Translations under genes and position numbers: made by a program
The notes under the pieces: model-generated
Databases searched by the model: none
What the model was told of the DNA's origin: nothing
The model's input: only the letters and a program-made list of their open reading frames with translations
Part shown: in pieces, positions 10,470-22,339 of the stretch
Position numbering within the stretch: position 1 is the first letter of the stretch
Layout: the number at the start of each line of letters is the position of its first letter
Assembly (NCBI GenBank): GCA_973895155.1
Contig: OZ316891.1
Span: 124,001 to 188,000, forward strand
Source of the DNA: Marsupella aquatica
Taxonomy: Eukaryota > Marchantiophyta
DNA: 64,000 bases
Reading direction: 5' to 3'

Positions 10470-12337
10470 TGTAGTTTGCCATAGAGAACCAAAAATCACA
10501 TTTTAAAGTCTCCAAACTCGGTATTCGTTCCCTTTAAGAACAAGATGGGGTTGGTTTGATGTAATAAACTAAAAACAAAGCTTTAAGCTCTTGTGTCACA
10601 CATAGTAATCAATCTTGACTACTTTAATCAGGTACTTTGAAGATCGCTCCACAGCGGTGAGTAGTTTTTGATGATAACTCAACATCAGATAACCTTCAAT
10701 TAAGCAAAAGATTGCAATTAACAAAACACAAGGAAAAATCTCTCAGAGTATGCTTAAGGGAGTCTGGAATAGACCAAGGTTACTCCTTAGACATAAGTAA
10801 TAATGGAATGACTTTAAGGGAATCCAAATCCACACAGCTTTTCAGATCTAAACTGCATACTAGAGTATCCTTTTAAAATGCCGGCAACATGTCTTGACCT
10901 TTCTTCCTAAGTGATACTTAGTCAAGATCTAAAAGGATAAATACTTCAGCATTTAGATGGTACTAAGCAACATGAAGGTGAAAACATCATTTCCAATGCA
11001 ACTTAAACTCAATGAGTTAACTCTAAGAACTTGTGAGATTACAATGTGTCACCAAAGCGGAATCTGACATTATAATTCACGAGATTCATAACTGAGGTTT
11101 TACTTCAAGTATTTGGGTTCCAAAATACAAGAAGGAGGTAAGTCTCTCCAAATGTTAAACCTGATCTCGAACTCATAGATTCATGATCAACTAGTTTAAC
11201 ACAAGGGAGAGGCAAAACTGCAAAACTTAACCATCTCTCTACACTAGGGGAAGAGGTATAAATAGTGATGAACTACAGAATAAGAGGTCACAGGGTCGAA
11301 GAGACATGCCTCTTCATAACCCTCAAAAAGTCAAAACGACGATTCAATAAGTGGAAAGCCGGAAAAAATGGCTAAGTATGAACTCTTAAACTCTTAAAAA
11401 CTTAAACTCTTAAAAACGTAAAAACTTAAACTCTTAAAAACGTAAAAACTTAAACTCTTAAACTCTTAATTTCGGTATACTAAAAATTGAGTAGATTCAA
11501 CTATTTTTAACTTTCTACTCCTGGTTCGGAAAACTCTGAAATTTTTCCAGCAGGGTTTCCTAGGTACAGACTACAGCCTAAAGAAGTCTCATAGCTTTTA
11601 AAGCTCTACAACACATTTAGAAAAATTGGTAAAAGTACTATACTTTTCAATACTAGCTAAAAAGATAGTCTCCTTCAAGCTTGTTGTCGAATATCATCGG
11701 GTTCGAGCAGCTCCACGTAGGTGACAGTCCGATTCTGTGTTACCTCCATCAGCTCAGTCTGACGTGGTGATCCTCTAGAGTAGGGTAGGCACCTTAGTTG
11801 TCTCTCAGGATACATCAAAGGCATTCGCTTCATCAAATAACAGGAATCTATACGAAGAGCTTCTCTGTATATCCCTAGTACATCATAGTTGTTGCAGGTG
11901 GCAGCATATACTTGGGGATAGTGATGCAGAAACTCATCACTATTCATCATCCTGGAATAGAAGGGTCGAAGTCTCCATTTGACATCTCTGAAATACCGGT
12001 TGAAGCTGGGCAGAGTTTGAGAGGTAAGGTGGAAGAGAAGTCAGTAATGAGCGCCTATGTCTTGCATTCCTTCCCTTTCAAGGTGAGCTCTTCATCCGTT
12101 GTGGAGTCCCGTTGAACTAGTTGTAAGATGTCACGATCACAGAGTCGCCAAATCTTAAGGTGTAACTCGTAAAGAAGTGAACTAGTAAACTCGTAAACTG
12201 AGTTTACTCGTAACTTAGGAACTTAGTAACTTTGAATGCTGTTTTAGTTACAGTTAGCAATAATTGCAGTCTAAACACCGTAAAAAATTTAAAAATTTTC
12301 AGTTTCTTCATGCTTTTGGAATTACCCACTACTTACA
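10470..12337 (-). repeat. LTR 1 (3' LTR of the array)
   Basis: The 1,868-bp LTR reads TGTAAG...ACTACA on the - strand. A TATTTATA box is at 11264-11257 on that strand, suitable as the LTR promoter. A short tandem of 'aaactcttaaaaacgt'-like units lies at 11382-11470. Flanked on the left by TGAAG. Confidence 0.9.
11675..11950 (-). other. 91-codon open frame inside the LTR
   Basis: The frame lies wholly in the U3 part of the LTR and is repeated in every LTR copy (16658, 21641 and, inverted, 54784). Its product is not recognised. The inverted copy differs at one residue (R to W). Its preservation may simply reflect how young the LTRs are. Confidence 0.25.
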
Positions 12338-12350
12338 TAGCCCTCTCCTC
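12338..12350 (-). other. polypurine tract candidate
   Basis: The - strand reads GAGGAGAGGGCTA immediately before the LTR start TGTAAG, as expected for the plus-strand primer of an LTR element. The second internal unit has the same at 17321-17333. Confidence 0.6.
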
Positions 12351-12426
12351 AAGCGGCGCCGTGCCCTCACAAGCCTTTCTGAAGTCTTCCACCAGAACTA
12401 AATCGCCTTTGAAATGCACATTGGTT

Positions 12427-13281
12427 TCAATTGTGTATTAAGTTTGATACTTGACTGGACAATTTGTCAAGCAACTTGTATACTTGCTTAACTTTTGGTG
12501 AAATTGTGGAAATATCTGGTACTTGCTTCTTTTTCTTGGTTTTTGCTTTTTCAAATTCAGAGCTAGAGCTGGTTTCATCATTTGAAGAACTAGGTGTTGT
12601 CCTTTTAGTGTTCTCTTCACTGCTGTTGTCACTCCCCTCGTCTGACATGGATTCTGATTCAGAATTGAGTTTCTTTTTCTTTTTCTTCTTAATATATTTC
12701 TTGAGCTCTTTTTTCAATCTTTTCTTTCCAGACACTTCTGAATCAACATATTTCTGTGCTGCAGCTAAAGCTTCTCCATATGTGGTTCCACCTTCTCTTC
12801 TCACATATCTTGCAATTCTAGATGGCAGTCCATTTATGAACCAATCTCTGACTGTTGATTTTGATGTAGCCGGGTTGTATTTGTCAACTAACTCTTCCAG
12901 CTTATCTGCATATTTCCGAACAGATCCATACTTGTTCATTTTTAAATAAGAAATTTTTGTGAAGGCTCTTGCTGCTGCCCCATCTTCTTTGTATTTCTCT
13001 AAAAATGCAGCTTTTGTCTTTGTCCAGTCATTTTTATCTAAAAATCGATGATGCCACTTTTGTGCTCCTTTCTTCATAAGTCCTCCAAAAATGCTTGCCT
13101 TCTCAGCGTCTTGGCTATGTCCATTTGAAATTGCAGTAGCTTCAAACTCCTTTAAGTAGGTCTCTGCATCCTCTTTAGATGTCCCTTTGAAGGTGTCATA
13201 GCGAATATTATTCCGGGCCATGTTGATCAAATGAGTAGGAAGAAATAAACTAGGCTGTGAAGGAGTGGCATTGAGATTCAA
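12427..13281 (-). CDS. truncated Gag-like protein, copy 1
   Basis: The 284-aa product begins its conserved part at residue 21 (MARNNIRYDTFKGTSKEDAE). It follows the Gag of the element at 60.7 kb through KYADKLEELVDKYNPATSKS and WFINGLPSRIARYVRREGGTT, then a Lys-rich and Ser/Glu-rich tail. It stops at QVSNLIHN, just before the point where the related protein has its first zinc knuckle. It therefore keeps the capsid-like region but has no CCHC motif, protease or pol. It probably co-assembles with a helper Gag; this is inference. Confidence 0.85.
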   Translation of the reverse strand: MNLNATPSQPSLFLPTHLINMARNNIRYDTFKGTSKEDAETYLKEFEATAISNGHSQDAEKASIFGGLMKKGAQKWHHRFLDKNDWTKTKAAFLEKYKEDGAAARAFTKISYLKMNKYGSVRKYADKLEELVDKYNPATSKSTVRDWFINGLPSRIARYVRREGGTTYGEALAAAQKYVDSEVSGKKRLKKELKKYIKKKKKKKLNSESESMSDEGSDNSSEENTKRTTPSSSNDETSSSSEFEKAKTKKKKQVPDISTISPKVKQVYKLLDKLSSQVSNLIHN

Positions 13282-13388
13282 TCAGGTGGAGGAATCTTTT
13301 AGGTGCAGATGAGGCTCCTTGTTTCTTCTTCCAAATTGGTTGACTATTCTCACTCAGATATCCCTTATCTTGACTACCTGTGTCTTTT

Positions 13389-13631
13389 TTATAATTTGAA
13401 TAGAGACCGCCTTAAGCTCTCCCATAATTTTTGTTTAACTCTCATCAGTCCAAATGAGGGAGAATTGGGGTGAGCTCTAAGTGTGGTGCTAGTGTCACGG
13501 AAAACACTAACATTGTCTCTCATTTCTTGATCTGGTGTAGCATCTCTGATCAATCTTCCTGCAAGTCTAACTGGAAGTGCAAAAGCATTCCAATCGGATG
13601 GTGTTAGTTTATTCGTGGTAGCCATGGTCAA
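13389..13631 (-). CDS. small ORF upstream of gag, unknown
   Basis: The 80-codon frame starts MTMATTNKLTPSDWNAF and lies just upstream of gag in another frame. The + strand relative at 54.4-58.1 kb is interrupted exactly where this ORF would begin. It may be the N-terminus of Gag displaced by a frameshift, or a separate leader peptide. Product not recognised. An identical copy is at 18372-18614. Confidence 0.35.
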   Translation of the reverse strand: MTMATTNKLTPSDWNAFALPVRLAGRLIRDATPDQEMRDNVSVFRDTSTTLRAHPNSPSFGLMRVKQKLWESLRRSLFKL

Positions 13632-14319
13632 GGTTCACAGGATTGTTGACTCAAGGTAGCTCTCTCCTCATGAATTCAGGAAAATGGGACTTTGCAATTT
13701 GCTGAAGATTTGAATAGTCATATTGGTTAACTCTTTGGAGCTCTGAAGGGTCGTCATCTCGTAGCTTTCTTTGTCAGAGACTGAAGGAATGCGCTCTGCA
13801 CATTTGTATCAGTCTGAAGATTTGAATAGTTGCTGATTTTTCTTCGCGTCGTGACTTCCAATTTCGCTTCCCTTTGTCAGTCATTCCTCATTCTGAAAGA
13901 CATTTCTTTTGGAGGAGAGTTGGTGCGGGTGCATTCTTGGAGATCCTTGGTTTACAAGAGGCAGCTTCAATGGTCGCACCGTTCCGTCATTTCTCAAATC
14001 CACGCCCTTTCAAGTTTGCTCGATCCATGGCTTGTATGCCCCTTTGTTGACACTTCTCTGCATATGGTGTCCGCAAGCGTTGTGTCGTTTCATCGAGTTC
14101 TCGGCGAGGTGCGTCTCTTCCGTGTGTCCCGTCAACTTGTAACCCTTCAACTAGTAAACACTTAACTTGTAAACTCGTAAAGTCATAATCGTCACGACGC
14201 TTACCCGTAACTCGTAAGGGTTAACCCGCAATGCCTTATCCCCTCGTATCTCGGCGAGTCCTTAGTAGCAAAGTACCCTTTCCACTTCAGATTTCTCACT
14301 GCTTTAGCTAACCTACTTT

Positions 14320-14480
14320 ATCTGTGCCTCCGATTTTGTCTTTGCATCAATGTACTAGCTAAGTCTTGTATAGAAATCACTATATATTCCTCTCTTGTAA
14401 TTCTTCCATTTAGCCTTAATATAACCAAATGTAGATTTACTCGTTCCCACCAAGTAATAGATAGCCAATTATGAACTCCA
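14320..14480 (-). other. conserved coding-like block in the retroelement leader
   Basis: On the - strand this reads NWLSITWWERVNLHLVIL then RLNGRITREEYIVISIQDLA. The autonomous gypsy element at 59.9-60.1 kb has nearly the same protein-level block. The block is repeated at 19303-19463 and, on the + strand, near 57180-57370. Confidence 0.55.
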
Positions 14481-14915
14481 TACTACATCTCACACTTAAC
14501 ACCAAAGTTTGCGCATATCTATTGTGCAAGATGGCATAAGATATTCTAAAAAATAAATAAAATCTCCAACTATTTATCTATGGCTTTTGCCGCCTAATTT
14601 TCCTAACAGTCTATCAAATTGGTTGCACTTTTATCTAAGTCGACTTCTCATAATGTAAGAAGTTCATACTCTTCCTATACTATAGATTTAATTGACCAAA
14701 GTGAACTGTCTCTTAATTTCCTATCTTTCTTCTCTACAATTATGGTAAGTTAAAGTCTACCAGCTCTCTTGATTTAATTAAATCAGACTTAATCCCTCCT
14801 CTAAAAGTAGCTTCTTCCTACCACAACTTAGGAAGTCATGCTATAATTAAAGTCCTCCTAACAATCATATGGAGACTTTACTCAATCTCCTTTCTTAATT
14901 CCAAAGCATTGCTTT

Positions 14916-15242
14916 TTAAGCACTTTTAAGCCTCTTCTTCTTAGCCTTCATTTTTCTCCTTCCTCTCATAACAAGGAGAACTCCTTCTCGAATTACCTCT
15001 GCAAATGCAGCTGGTGCATCTGTGAAAGTGTAAGGTCGAGCTTCCAAAACTTGAATTGACCATTCTTCATATGTATCCATAAGGAATATTTCTTTCTGTA
15101 ATTTCTCAATCAATTCAATTCTGAAATTTGACATCCACTGCCTGCATATCATATTACCCCTTCTCCAAGAGATAAACAATGAAGTCTTGAGAAAGATGTC
15201 CTTTCTATAAGAGGAATGGCCTTCCCTCCTATATCCATTCAT
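14916..15242 (-). CDS. 108-codon leader ORF of the non-autonomous element
   Basis: The ORF begins MNGYRREGHSSYRKD shortly after the primer site and ends in a Lys/Arg-rich tail. A PYTFTDAPAAFAEVI segment is similar to PYSIQSAPEALLRVL in the small leader ORF of the gypsy element at 59591-59797. Both loosely recall the MPFGL-NAP-TF motif of reverse transcriptase. Function unknown. Identical copy at 19899-20225; inverted copy at 56450-56776. Confidence 0.5.
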   Translation of the reverse strand: MNGYRREGHSSYRKDIFLKTSLFISWRRGNMICRQWMSNFRIELIEKLQKEIFLMDTYEEWSIQVLEARPYTFTDAPAAFAEVIREGVLLVMRGRRKMKAKKKRLKSA

Positions 15243-15425
15243 CTTTCTCCCTTGGTTATAATAGAGTTAAAATCAGAGTAGAGATAACTTCCTCCTAAAT
15301 GGAATTGGCCTAACTCCACTTACAATGGTTACTCTCTTTCTCCCTGGCCTCAAAATCTCTCTTAAAATCCAAGGCTTCTAATTTGGTCATTCACTGCCTA
15401 ATGTCAAACCATTCCTGAATCTGTT

Positions 15426-15442
15426 CCCCGGCAGCGGCGCCA
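15426..15442 (-). other. primer-binding site, first internal unit
   Basis: On the - strand the site reads TGGCGCCGCTGCCGGGG, starting ten bases after the LTR end. It matches the complement of the plant tRNA-Asp 3' end (TGGCGCCGTTGCCGGGG) with one difference. That primer class is typical of Athila/Tat-type gypsy elements. Confidence 0.85.
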
Positions 15443-15452
15443 AAAAATCTCA

Positions 15453-17320
15453 TGTAGTTTGCCATAGAGAACCAAAAATCACATTTTAAAGTCTCCAAAC
15501 TCGGTATTCGTTCCCTTTAAGAACAAGATGGGGTTGGTTTGATGTAATAAACTAAAAACAAAGCTTTAAGCTCTTGTGTCACACATAGTAATCAATCTTG
15601 ACTACTTTAATCAGGTACTTTGAAGATCGCTCCACAGCGGTGAGTAGTTTTTGATGATAACTCAACATCAGATAACCTTCAATTAAGCAAAAGATTGCAA
15701 TTAACAAAACACAAGGAAAAATCTCTCAGAGTATGCTTAAGGGAGTCTGGAATAGACCAAGGTTACTCCTTAGACATAAGTAATAATGGAATGACTTTAA
15801 GGGAATCCAAATCCACACAGCTTTTCAGATCTAAACTGCATACTAGAGTATCCTTTTAAAATGCCGGCAACATGTCTTGACCTTTCTTCCTAAGTGATAC
15901 TTAGTCAAGATCTAAAAGGATAAATACTTCAGCATTTAGATGGTACTAAGCAACATGAAGGTGAAAACATCATTTCCAATGCAACTTAAACTCAATGAGT
16001 TAACTCTAAGAACTTGTGAGATTACAATGTGTCACCAAAGCGGAATCTGACATTATAATTCACGAGATTCATAACTGAGGTTTTACTTCAAGTATTTGGG
16101 TTCCAAAATACAAGAAGGAGGTAAGTCTCTCCAAATGTTAAACCTGATCTCGAACTCATAGATTCATGATCAACTAGTTTAACACAAGGGAGAGGCAAAA
16201 CTGCAAAACTTAACCATCTCTCTACACTAGGGGAAGAGGTATAAATAGTGATGAACTACAGAATAAGAGGTCACAGGGTCGAAGAGACATGCCTCTTCAT
16301 AACCCTCAAAAAGTCAAAACGACGATTCAATAAGTGGAAAGCCGGAAAAAATGGCTAAGTATGAACTCTTAAACTCTTAAAAACTTAAACTCTTAAAAAC
16401 GTAAAAACTTAAACTCTTAAAAACGTAAAAACTTAAACTCTTAAACTCTTAATTTCGGTATACTAAAAATTGAGTAGATTCAACTATTTTTAACTTTCTA
16501 CTCCTGGTTCGGAAAACTCTGAAATTTTTCCAGCAGGGTTTCCTAGGTACAGACTACAGCCTAAAGAAGTCTCATAGCTTTTAAAGCTCTACAACACATT
16601 TAGAAAAATTGGTAAAAGTACTATACTTTTCAATACTAGCTAAAAAGATAGTCTCCTTCAAGCTTGTTGTCGAATATCATCGGGTTCGAGCAGCTCCACG
16701 TAGGTGACAGTCCGATTCTGTGTTACCTCCATCAGCTCAGTCTGACGTGGTGATCCTCTAGAGTAGGGTAGGCACCTTAGTTGTCTCTCAGGATACATCA
16801 AAGGCATTCGCTTCATCAAATAACAGGAATCTATACGAAGAGCTTCTCTGTATATCCCTAGTACATCATAGTTGTTGCAGGTGGCAGCATATACTTGGGG
16901 ATAGTGATGCAGAAACTCATCACTATTCATCATCCTGGAATAGAAGGGTCGAAGTCTCCATTTGACATCTCTGAAATACCGGTTGAAGCTGGGCAGAGTT
17001 TGAGAGGTAAGGTGGAAGAGAAGTCAGTAATGAGCGCCTATGTCTTGCATTCCTTCCCTTTCAAGGTGAGCTCTTCATCCGTTGTGGAGTCCCGTTGAAC
17101 TAGTTGTAAGATGTCACGATCACAGAGTCGCCAAATCTTAAGGTGTAACTCGTAAAGAAGTGAACTAGTAAACTCGTAAACTGAGTTTACTCGTAACTTA
17201 GGAACTTAGTAACTTTGAATGCTGTTTTAGTTACAGTTAGCAATAATTGCAGTCTAAACACCGTAAAAAATTTAAAAATTTTCAGTTTCTTCATGCTTTT
17301 GGAATTACCCACTACTTACA
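15453..17320 (-). repeat. LTR 2 (shared middle LTR)
   Basis: The same 1,868-bp LTR displaced by exactly 4,983 bp. It acts as the 5' LTR of the first internal unit and the 3' LTR of the second. Confidence 0.92.
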
Positions 17321-17409
17321 TAGCCCTCTCCTCAAGCGGCGCCGTGCCCTCACAAGCCTTTCTGAAGTCTTCCACCAGAACTAAATCGCCTTTGAAATGC
17401 ACATTGGTT

Positions 17410-18264
17410 TCAATTGTGTATTAAGTTTGATACTTGACTGGACAATTTGTCAAGCAACTTGTATACTTGCTTAACTTTTGGTGAAATTGTGGAAATATCT
17501 GGTACTTGCTTCTTTTTCTTGGTTTTTGCTTTTTCAAATTCAGAGCTAGAGCTGGTTTCATCATTTGAAGAACTAGGTGTTGTCCTTTTAGTGTTCTCTT
17601 CACTGCTGTTGTCACTCCCCTCGTCTGACATGGATTCTGATTCAGAATTGAGTTTCTTTTTCTTTTTCTTCTTAATATATTTCTTGAGCTCTTTTTTCAA
17701 TCTTTTCTTTCCAGACACTTCTGAATCAACATATTTCTGTGCTGCAGCTAAAGCTTCTCCATATGTGGTTCCACCTTCTCTTCTCACATATCTTGCAATT
17801 CTAGATGGCAGTCCATTTATGAACCAATCTCTGACTGTTGATTTTGATGTAGCCGGGTTGTATTTGTCAACTAACTCTTCCAGCTTATCTGCATATTTCC
17901 GAACAGATCCATACTTGTTCATTTTTAAATAAGAAATTTTTGTGAAGGCTCTTGCTGCTGCCCCATCTTCTTTGTATTTCTCTAAAAATGCAGCTTTTGT
18001 CTTTGTCCAGTCATTTTTATCTAAAAATCGATGATGCCACTTTTGTGCTCCTTTCTTCATAAGTCCTCCAAAAATGCTTGCCTTCTCAGCGTCTTGGCTA
18101 TGTCCATTTGAAATTGCAGTAGCTTCAAACTCCTTTAAGTAGGTCTCTGCATCCTCTTTAGATGTCCCTTTGAAGGTGTCATAGCGAATATTATTCCGGG
18201 CCATGTTGATCAAATGAGTAGGAAGAAATAAACTAGGCTGTGAAGGAGTGGCATTGAGATTCAA
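17410..18264 (-). CDS. truncated Gag-like protein, copy 2
   Basis: Identical in translation to the ORF at 12427-13281. It has the same conserved Gag core and the same end before the zinc-knuckle region. Confidence 0.85.
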   Translation of the reverse strand: MNLNATPSQPSLFLPTHLINMARNNIRYDTFKGTSKEDAETYLKEFEATAISNGHSQDAEKASIFGGLMKKGAQKWHHRFLDKNDWTKTKAAFLEKYKEDGAAARAFTKISYLKMNKYGSVRKYADKLEELVDKYNPATSKSTVRDWFINGLPSRIARYVRREGGTTYGEALAAAQKYVDSEVSGKKRLKKELKKYIKKKKKKKLNSESESMSDEGSDNSSEENTKRTTPSSSNDETSSSSEFEKAKTKKKKQVPDISTISPKVKQVYKLLDKLSSQVSNLIHN

Positions 18265-18371
18265 TCAGGTGGAGGAATCTTTTAGGTGCAGATGAGGCTC
18301 CTTGTTTCTTCTTCCAAATTGGTTGACTATTCTCACTCAGATATCCCTTATCTTGACTACCTGTGTCTTTT

Positions 18372-18614
18372 TTATAATTTGAATAGAGACCGCCTTAAGC
18401 TCTCCCATAATTTTTGTTTAACTCTCATCAGTCCAAATGAGGGAGAATTGGGGTGAGCTCTAAGTGTGGTGCTAGTGTCACGGAAAACACTAACATTGTC
18501 TCTCATTTCTTGATCTGGTGTAGCATCTCTGATCAATCTTCCTGCAAGTCTAACTGGAAGTGCAAAAGCATTCCAATCGGATGGTGTTAGTTTATTCGTG
18601 GTAGCCATGGTCAA
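18372..18614 (-). CDS. small ORF upstream of gag, copy 2
   Basis: Identical to the 80-codon frame at 13389-13631; product unknown. Confidence 0.35.
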   Translation of the reverse strand: MTMATTNKLTPSDWNAFALPVRLAGRLIRDATPDQEMRDNVSVFRDTSTTLRAHPNSPSFGLMRVKQKLWESLRRSLFKL

Positions 18615-19898
18615 GGTTCACAGGATTGTTGACTCAAGGTAGCTCTCTCCTCATGAATTCAGGAAAATGGGACTTTGCAATTTGCTGAAGATTTGAATAG
18701 TCATATTGGTTAACTCTTTGGAGCTCTGAAGGGTCGTCATCTCGTAGCTTTCTTTGTCAGAGACTGAAGGAATGCGCTCTGCACATTTGTATCAGTCTGA
18801 AGATTTGAATAGTTGCTGATTTTTCTTCGCGTCGTGACTTCCAATTTCGCTTCCCTTTGTCAGTCATTCCTCATTCTGAAAGACATTTCTTTTGGAGGAG
18901 AGTTGGTGCGGGTGCATTCTTGGAGATCCTTGGTTTACAAGAGGCAGCTTCAATGGTCGCACCGTTCCGTCATTTCTCAAATCCACGCCCTTTCAAGTTT
19001 GCTCGATCCATGGCTTGTATGCCCCTTTGTTGACACTTCTCTGCATATGGTGTCCGCAAGCGTTGTGTCGTTTCATCGAGTTCTCGGCGAGGTGCGTCTC
19101 TTCCGTGTGTCCCGTCAACTTGTAACCCTTCAACTAGTAAACACTTAACTTGTAAACTCGTAAAGTCATAATCGTCACGACGCTTACCCGTAACTCGTAA
19201 GGGTTAACCCGCAATGCCTTATCCCCTCGTATCTCGGCGAGTCCTTAGTAGCAAAGTACCCTTTCCACTTCAGATTTCTCACTGCTTTAGCTAACCTACT
19301 TTATCTGTGCCTCCGATTTTGTCTTTGCATCAATGTACTAGCTAAGTCTTGTATAGAAATCACTATATATTCCTCTCTTGTAATTCTTCCATTTAGCCTT
19401 AATATAACCAAATGTAGATTTACTCGTTCCCACCAAGTAATAGATAGCCAATTATGAACTCCATACTACATCTCACACTTAACACCAAAGTTTGCGCATA
19501 TCTATTGTGCAAGATGGCATAAGATATTCTAAAAAATAAATAAAATCTCCAACTATTTATCTATGGCTTTTGCCGCCTAATTTTCCTAACAGTCTATCAA
19601 ATTGGTTGCACTTTTATCTAAGTCGACTTCTCATAATGTAAGAAGTTCATACTCTTCCTATACTATAGATTTAATTGACCAAAGTGAACTGTCTCTTAAT
19701 TTCCTATCTTTCTTCTCTACAATTATGGTAAGTTAAAGTCTACCAGCTCTCTTGATTTAATTAAATCAGACTTAATCCCTCCTCTAAAAGTAGCTTCTTC
19801 CTACCACAACTTAGGAAGTCATGCTATAATTAAAGTCCTCCTAACAATCATATGGAGACTTTACTCAATCTCCTTTCTTAATTCCAAAGCATTGCTTT

Positions 19899-20225
19899 TT
19901 AAGCACTTTTAAGCCTCTTCTTCTTAGCCTTCATTTTTCTCCTTCCTCTCATAACAAGGAGAACTCCTTCTCGAATTACCTCTGCAAATGCAGCTGGTGC
20001 ATCTGTGAAAGTGTAAGGTCGAGCTTCCAAAACTTGAATTGACCATTCTTCATATGTATCCATAAGGAATATTTCTTTCTGTAATTTCTCAATCAATTCA
20101 ATTCTGAAATTTGACATCCACTGCCTGCATATCATATTACCCCTTCTCCAAGAGATAAACAATGAAGTCTTGAGAAAGATGTCCTTTCTATAAGAGGAAT
20201 GGCCTTCCCTCCTATATCCATTCAT
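19899..20225 (-). CDS. 108-codon leader ORF, copy 2
   Basis: Identical to the ORF at 14916-15242. Confidence 0.5.
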   Translation of the reverse strand: MNGYRREGHSSYRKDIFLKTSLFISWRRGNMICRQWMSNFRIELIEKLQKEIFLMDTYEEWSIQVLEARPYTFTDAPAAFAEVIREGVLLVMRGRRKMKAKKKRLKSA

Positions 20226-20408
20226 CTTTCTCCCTTGGTTATAATAGAGTTAAAATCAGAGTAGAGATAACTTCCTCCTAAATGGAATTGGCCTAACTCC
20301 ACTTACAATGGTTACTCTCTTTCTCCCTGGCCTCAAAATCTCTCTTAAAATCCAAGGCTTCTAATTTGGTCATTCACTGCCTAATGTCAAACCATTCCTG
20401 AATCTGTT

Positions 20409-20425
20409 CCCCGGCAGCGGCGCCA
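20409..20425 (-). other. primer-binding site, second internal unit
   Basis: Same TGGCGCCGCTGCCGGGG site on the - strand, ten bases from the end of LTR 3. Confidence 0.85.
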
Positions 20426-20435
20426 AAAAATCTCA

Positions 20436-22303
20436 TGTAGTTTGCCATAGAGAACCAAAAATCACATTTTAAAGTCTCCAAACTCGGTATTCGTTCCCTT
20501 TAAGAACAAGATGGGGTTGGTTTGATGTAATAAACTAAAAACAAAGCTTTAAGCTCTTGTGTCACACATAGTAATCAATCTTGACTACTTTAATCAGGTA
20601 CTTTGAAGATCGCTCCACAGCGGTGAGTAGTTTTTGATGATAACTCAACATCAGATAACCTTCAATTAAGCAAAAGATTGCAATTAACAAAACACAAGGA
20701 AAAATCTCTCAGAGTATGCTTAAGGGAGTCTGGAATAGACCAAGGTTACTCCTTAGACATAAGTAATAATGGAATGACTTTAAGGGAATCCAAATCCACA
20801 CAGCTTTTCAGATCTAAACTGCATACTAGAGTATCCTTTTAAAATGCCGGCAACATGTCTTGACCTTTCTTCCTAAGTGATACTTAGTCAAGATCTAAAA
20901 GGATAAATACTTCAGCATTTAGATGGTACTAAGCAACATGAAGGTGAAAACATCATTTCCAATGCAACTTAAACTCAATGAGTTAACTCTAAGAACTTGT
21001 GAGATTACAATGTGTCACCAAAGCGGAATCTGACATTATAATTCACGAGATTCATAACTGAGGTTTTACTTCAAGTATTTGGGTTCCAAAATACAAGAAG
21101 GAGGTAAGTCTCTCCAAATGTTAAACCTGATCTCGAACTCATAGATTCATGATCAACTAGTTTAACACAAGGGAGAGGCAAAACTGCAAAACTTAACCAT
21201 CTCTCTACACTAGGGGAAGAGGTATAAATAGTGATGAACTACAGAATAAGAGGTCACAGGGTCGAAGAGACATGCCTCTTCATAACCCTCAAAAAGTCAA
21301 AACGACGATTCAATAAGTGGAAAGCCGGAAAAAATGGCTAAGTATGAACTCTTAAACTCTTAAAAACTTAAACTCTTAAAAACGTAAAAACTTAAACTCT
21401 TAAAAACGTAAAAACTTAAACTCTTAAACTCTTAATTTCGGTATACTAAAAATTGAGTAGATTCAACTATTTTTAACTTTCTACTCCTGGTTCGGAAAAC
21501 TCTGAAATTTTTCCAGCAGGGTTTCCTAGGTACAGACTACAGCCTAAAGAAGTCTCATAGCTTTTAAAGCTCTACAACACATTTAGAAAAATTGGTAAAA
21601 GTACTATACTTTTCAATACTAGCTAAAAAGATAGTCTCCTTCAAGCTTGTTGTCGAATATCATCGGGTTCGAGCAGCTCCACGTAGGTGACAGTCCGATT
21701 CTGTGTTACCTCCATCAGCTCAGTCTGACGTGGTGATCCTCTAGAGTAGGGTAGGCACCTTAGTTGTCTCTCAGGATACATCAAAGGCATTCGCTTCATC
21801 AAATAACAGGAATCTATACGAAGAGCTTCTCTGTATATCCCTAGTACATCATAGTTGTTGCAGGTGGCAGCATATACTTGGGGATAGTGATGCAGAAACT
21901 CATCACTATTCATCATCCTGGAATAGAAGGGTCGAAGTCTCCATTTGACATCTCTGAAATACCGGTTGAAGCTGGGCAGAGTTTGAGAGGTAAGGTGGAA
22001 GAGAAGTCAGTAATGAGCGCCTATGTCTTGCATTCCTTCCCTTTCAAGGTGAGCTCTTCATCCGTTGTGGAGTCCCGTTGAACTAGTTGTAAGATGTCAC
22101 GATCACAGAGTCGCCAAATCTTAAGGTGTAACTCGTAAAGAAGTGAACTAGTAAACTCGTAAACTGAGTTTACTCGTAACTTAGGAACTTAGTAACTTTG
22201 AATGCTGTTTTAGTTACAGTTAGCAATAATTGCAGTCTAAACACCGTAAAAAATTTAAAAATTTTCAGTTTCTTCATGCTTTTGGAATTACCCACTACTT
22301 ACA
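20436..22303 (-). repeat. LTR 3 (5' LTR of the array)
   Basis: Third copy of the 1,868-bp LTR. It is followed directly by the TGAAG duplication at 22304-22308, and the array's sequence similarity ends here. Confidence 0.92.
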
Positions 22304-22339
22304 TGAAGAGACTCACAATTATCCATACGGTCATTTGAT

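Larger units (their letters stand above)
10470..22303 (-). mobile_element. tandem non-autonomous gypsy array LTR-internal-LTR-internal-LTR
   Basis: A 4,983-bp unit is repeated with no difference I can see: LTR 1,868 bp plus internal 3,115 bp, then the same again, then a final LTR. The element lies on the - strand, with primer sites next to the second and third LTRs. The LTR has TG...CA ends (TGTAAGTAGTGGG at the 5' end, GGCAAACTACA at the 3' end, read on the - strand). The internal part has a leader ORF and a gag-like ORF but no reverse transcriptase or integrase, so it needs a helper. The related gag-protease at 60.7 kb is the obvious kind of helper. Identical copies imply a very recent origin. 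Confidence 0.92.

Noticed and set aside
12464-12949. 161-codon + strand frame opposite gag
   Set aside because: It is the shadow of the Lys/Glu/Ser-rich - strand gag and has no independent features.
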